Source: Anaerolineae bacterium (GTDB taxonomy: Bacteria > Chloroflexota > Anaerolineae > Anaerolineales > Villigracilaceae). Taken from it: 6,569 bases of DNA. The stretch spans positions 1 through 6,569 of the forward strand of contig RFJH01000193.1 in the NCBI GenBank assembly GCA_003694975.1. Reading direction: 5' to 3'. Under the pieces are notes generated by a model. That model was not told the DNA's origin and did no database searches. It saw only the letters and a program-made list of their open reading frames with translations. The stretch's first letter is position 1, and every line of letters starts with the position of its first letter. A program made the position numbers and the translations under genes. Below, piece after piece: positions 5,772 to 6,569 of the stretch.

Positions 5772-5788
5772 ACCCTCTGAAAGAGGGT
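5772..5788. repeat. Short perfect inverted repeat upstream of rsmI
   Basis: ACCCTCT (5772-5778) and AGAGGGT (5782-5788) pair perfectly across the 3-nt spacer GAA. The repeat sits between the terminator of the copper protein gene and the rsmI -10 box, overlapping where a -35 element would lie. It could be an operator or a second stem of the terminator. Confidence 0.5.
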
Positions 5789-5838
5789 GAAAGAAAACTC
5801 CCCGGTGAGCCTCGCAAGAGATGCCAACCGGGGAGTTT
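5788..5838 (-). terminator. Intrinsic terminator of the DUF7282-cupredoxin gene
   Basis: A perfect 12-bp stem pairs AAACTCCCCGGT (5795-5806) with ACCGGGGAGTTT (5827-5838) around a 20-nt loop. On the minus strand the stem runs into TTTTCTTTC, a fair T-tract. It begins 16 nt after the stop codon at 5855-5857. Orientation and T-tract fit termination of the minus-strand gene and isolate it from rsmI. Confidence 0.85.
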
Positions 5839-5854
5839 CTGTGAGGAGGAGCGT

Positions 5855-6569
5855 TTACGGCGTCACCGTGATGCTGGCTGTCATGTATGGATGGATACTA
5901 CAATGGTAGGCGAACGTCCCGGCTTCGTTGAAGGTGAAGGAAAACGAGTCACCGTTGCGGAGGGTCCCGCTATCGAACGAGCCATCATCGGCGGTGACGG
6001 TATGGGGAGCGCTATCCATATTCGTCCAGGTGACGGTGGTGCCGACCTTGATTTCCAGGCTGGAAGGTGAGAAGGCGAAGTTCTGGATGGTCACGCTCGC
6101 CGTCTCTTCGCCACCGGGCATCATGCCGCCCTCTTGCTGGACCTTGAATGGCGGCGTGACGATCTTGTCGTCCACTTTCACCGGCACATCGGGGCCATCG
6201 GGGAACTCGAATTTGCCCGCTTCACCGGCGTCGGTGTGCAGCATGGCGTAGAGCGTCTCGGTGGCGTTGGCGGCGTCAATTTCCACGACCACGTTCTTGT
6301 TCACGCCGTCGGCGACCGGCGCGTAGCCCAGGATGGGACCGGGCTTGCCGTCGGCCTGGGCATGGATGACAATCCAGCCGGGGCCATTGCTGACCACTTC
6401 GGCAACGGTCACCGTGCCGTTGACGATGTCCTGGTCCATCACCGTGACAGACGGCGTCATGGGCATTGTCATTGAAACCGGCTCGCCAGCAGGGCTTATG
6501 ACGTACCACACGTCCTTGACGCCCTGACCGTTGACATCACCGGGGTTCGCGTCTTTGATGAAGTAATAA
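5855..6569 (-). CDS. Secreted protein with DUF7282 and amicyanin-like cupredoxin domains (partial)
   Basis: The last 237 residues are visible. The frame stays open to the window edge, so the true start and any signal peptide lie outside; the GTG at 6511 is internal. After an Asp/Gly/Asn-rich lead-in, a DUF7282-like beta domain spans about visible residues 40-140 (VTVMDQDIVNGTVTV; GWIVIHAQADGKPG; ETLYAMLHTDAGEAGKFEFPDGPD). A Met/Gly-rich linker precedes a cupredoxin domain at about 157-237. Its four type 1 copper ligands are all present: H189 (in SAPHTV), C223, H226 and M229 in Y-H-C-S-I-H-P-Y-M. The short C-x2-H-x2-M loop is that of amicyanin, not the longer plastocyanin loop. A role in extracytoplasmic electron transfer or copper binding is likely. 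The partner is unknown, and the gene has its own terminator. Confidence 0.87.
   Translation of the reverse strand, partial: YYFIKDANPGDVNGQGVKDVWYVISPAGEPVSMTMPMTPSVTVMDQDIVNGTVTVAEVVSNGPGWIVIHAQADGKPGPILGYAPVADGVNKNVVVEIDAANATETLYAMLHTDAGEAGKFEFPDGPDVPVKVDDKIVTPPFKVQQEGGMMPGGEETASVTIQNFAFSPSSLEIKVGTTVTWTNMDSAPHTVTADDGSFDSGTLRNGDSFSFTFNEAGTFAYHCSIHPYMTASITVTP

Noticed and set aside
4368..5780. A 470-residue open frame on the plus strand, antisense to the two-TM gene and rsmI
   Set aside because: Its translation is low-complexity (Gly/Arg/Glu/Gln) with no recognisable family, while rsmI on the other strand is unmistakable. Long antisense frames are expected in GC-rich coding DNA.
6276..6511. 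GTG at 6511 as the start of the cupredoxin gene
   Set aside because: The same frame continues to the window edge with plausible protein sequence, and no signal peptide follows the GTG although the domains are of exported type. The gene is therefore treated as partial.

Overview
The window is GC-rich bacterial DNA with seven complete protein genes and one partial one. It contains no tRNA, rRNA, CRISPR array, transposase or phage gene that I can see. The style fits Chloroflexota, most likely an Anaerolineae-like lineage: a lipoprotein with a Thr/Pro/Ser linker after the lipobox, a GT39-type membrane glycosyltransferase, a DUF7282-plus-cupredoxin secreted protein, and starts that look leaderless. 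The taxon is an inference from style, not from a marker gene.

Left part, plus strand. A small heat shock protein (31-423) ends at a strong hairpin terminator (445-486). The next ~300 bp hold no gene. They are packed with GC-rich inverted repeats, including two tandem units 39 nt apart that share flanks but have different, internally complementary stems. A TATAAT box (785-790) then starts a probable three-gene transcript: a BMP-type substrate-binding lipoprotein (820-1848), a zinc-ribbon protein with a histone H1-like Lys/Ala tail (1897-2331), and a HAD-superfamily hydrolase (2328-2927) whose start overlaps the previous stop as ATGA.

Middle and right part, minus strand. The HAD gene meets a 521-residue GT39-type membrane glycosyltransferase (2924-4489) tail to tail, with overlapping stop codons. 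Upstream of it lies a 114-residue protein with two membrane segments (4515-4859), then rsmI (4923-5738), the 16S rRNA C1402 2'-O-methyltransferase. All three run the same way. rsmI seems to have its own promoter and a leaderless start. The small membrane gene has its own -10-like box followed by a hairpin and T-tract in its leader. After a clear terminator (5788-5838) comes the 3' part of a secreted protein (5855 to the window end) with a DUF7282 domain followed by an amicyanin-like type 1 copper domain.

Most genes look like ordinary housekeeping or envelope functions, and I see no convincing new multi-gene system. The parts most worth a second look are the hairpin array at 504-767, the zinc-ribbon protein with the basic tail, and the DUF7282-cupredoxin architecture.
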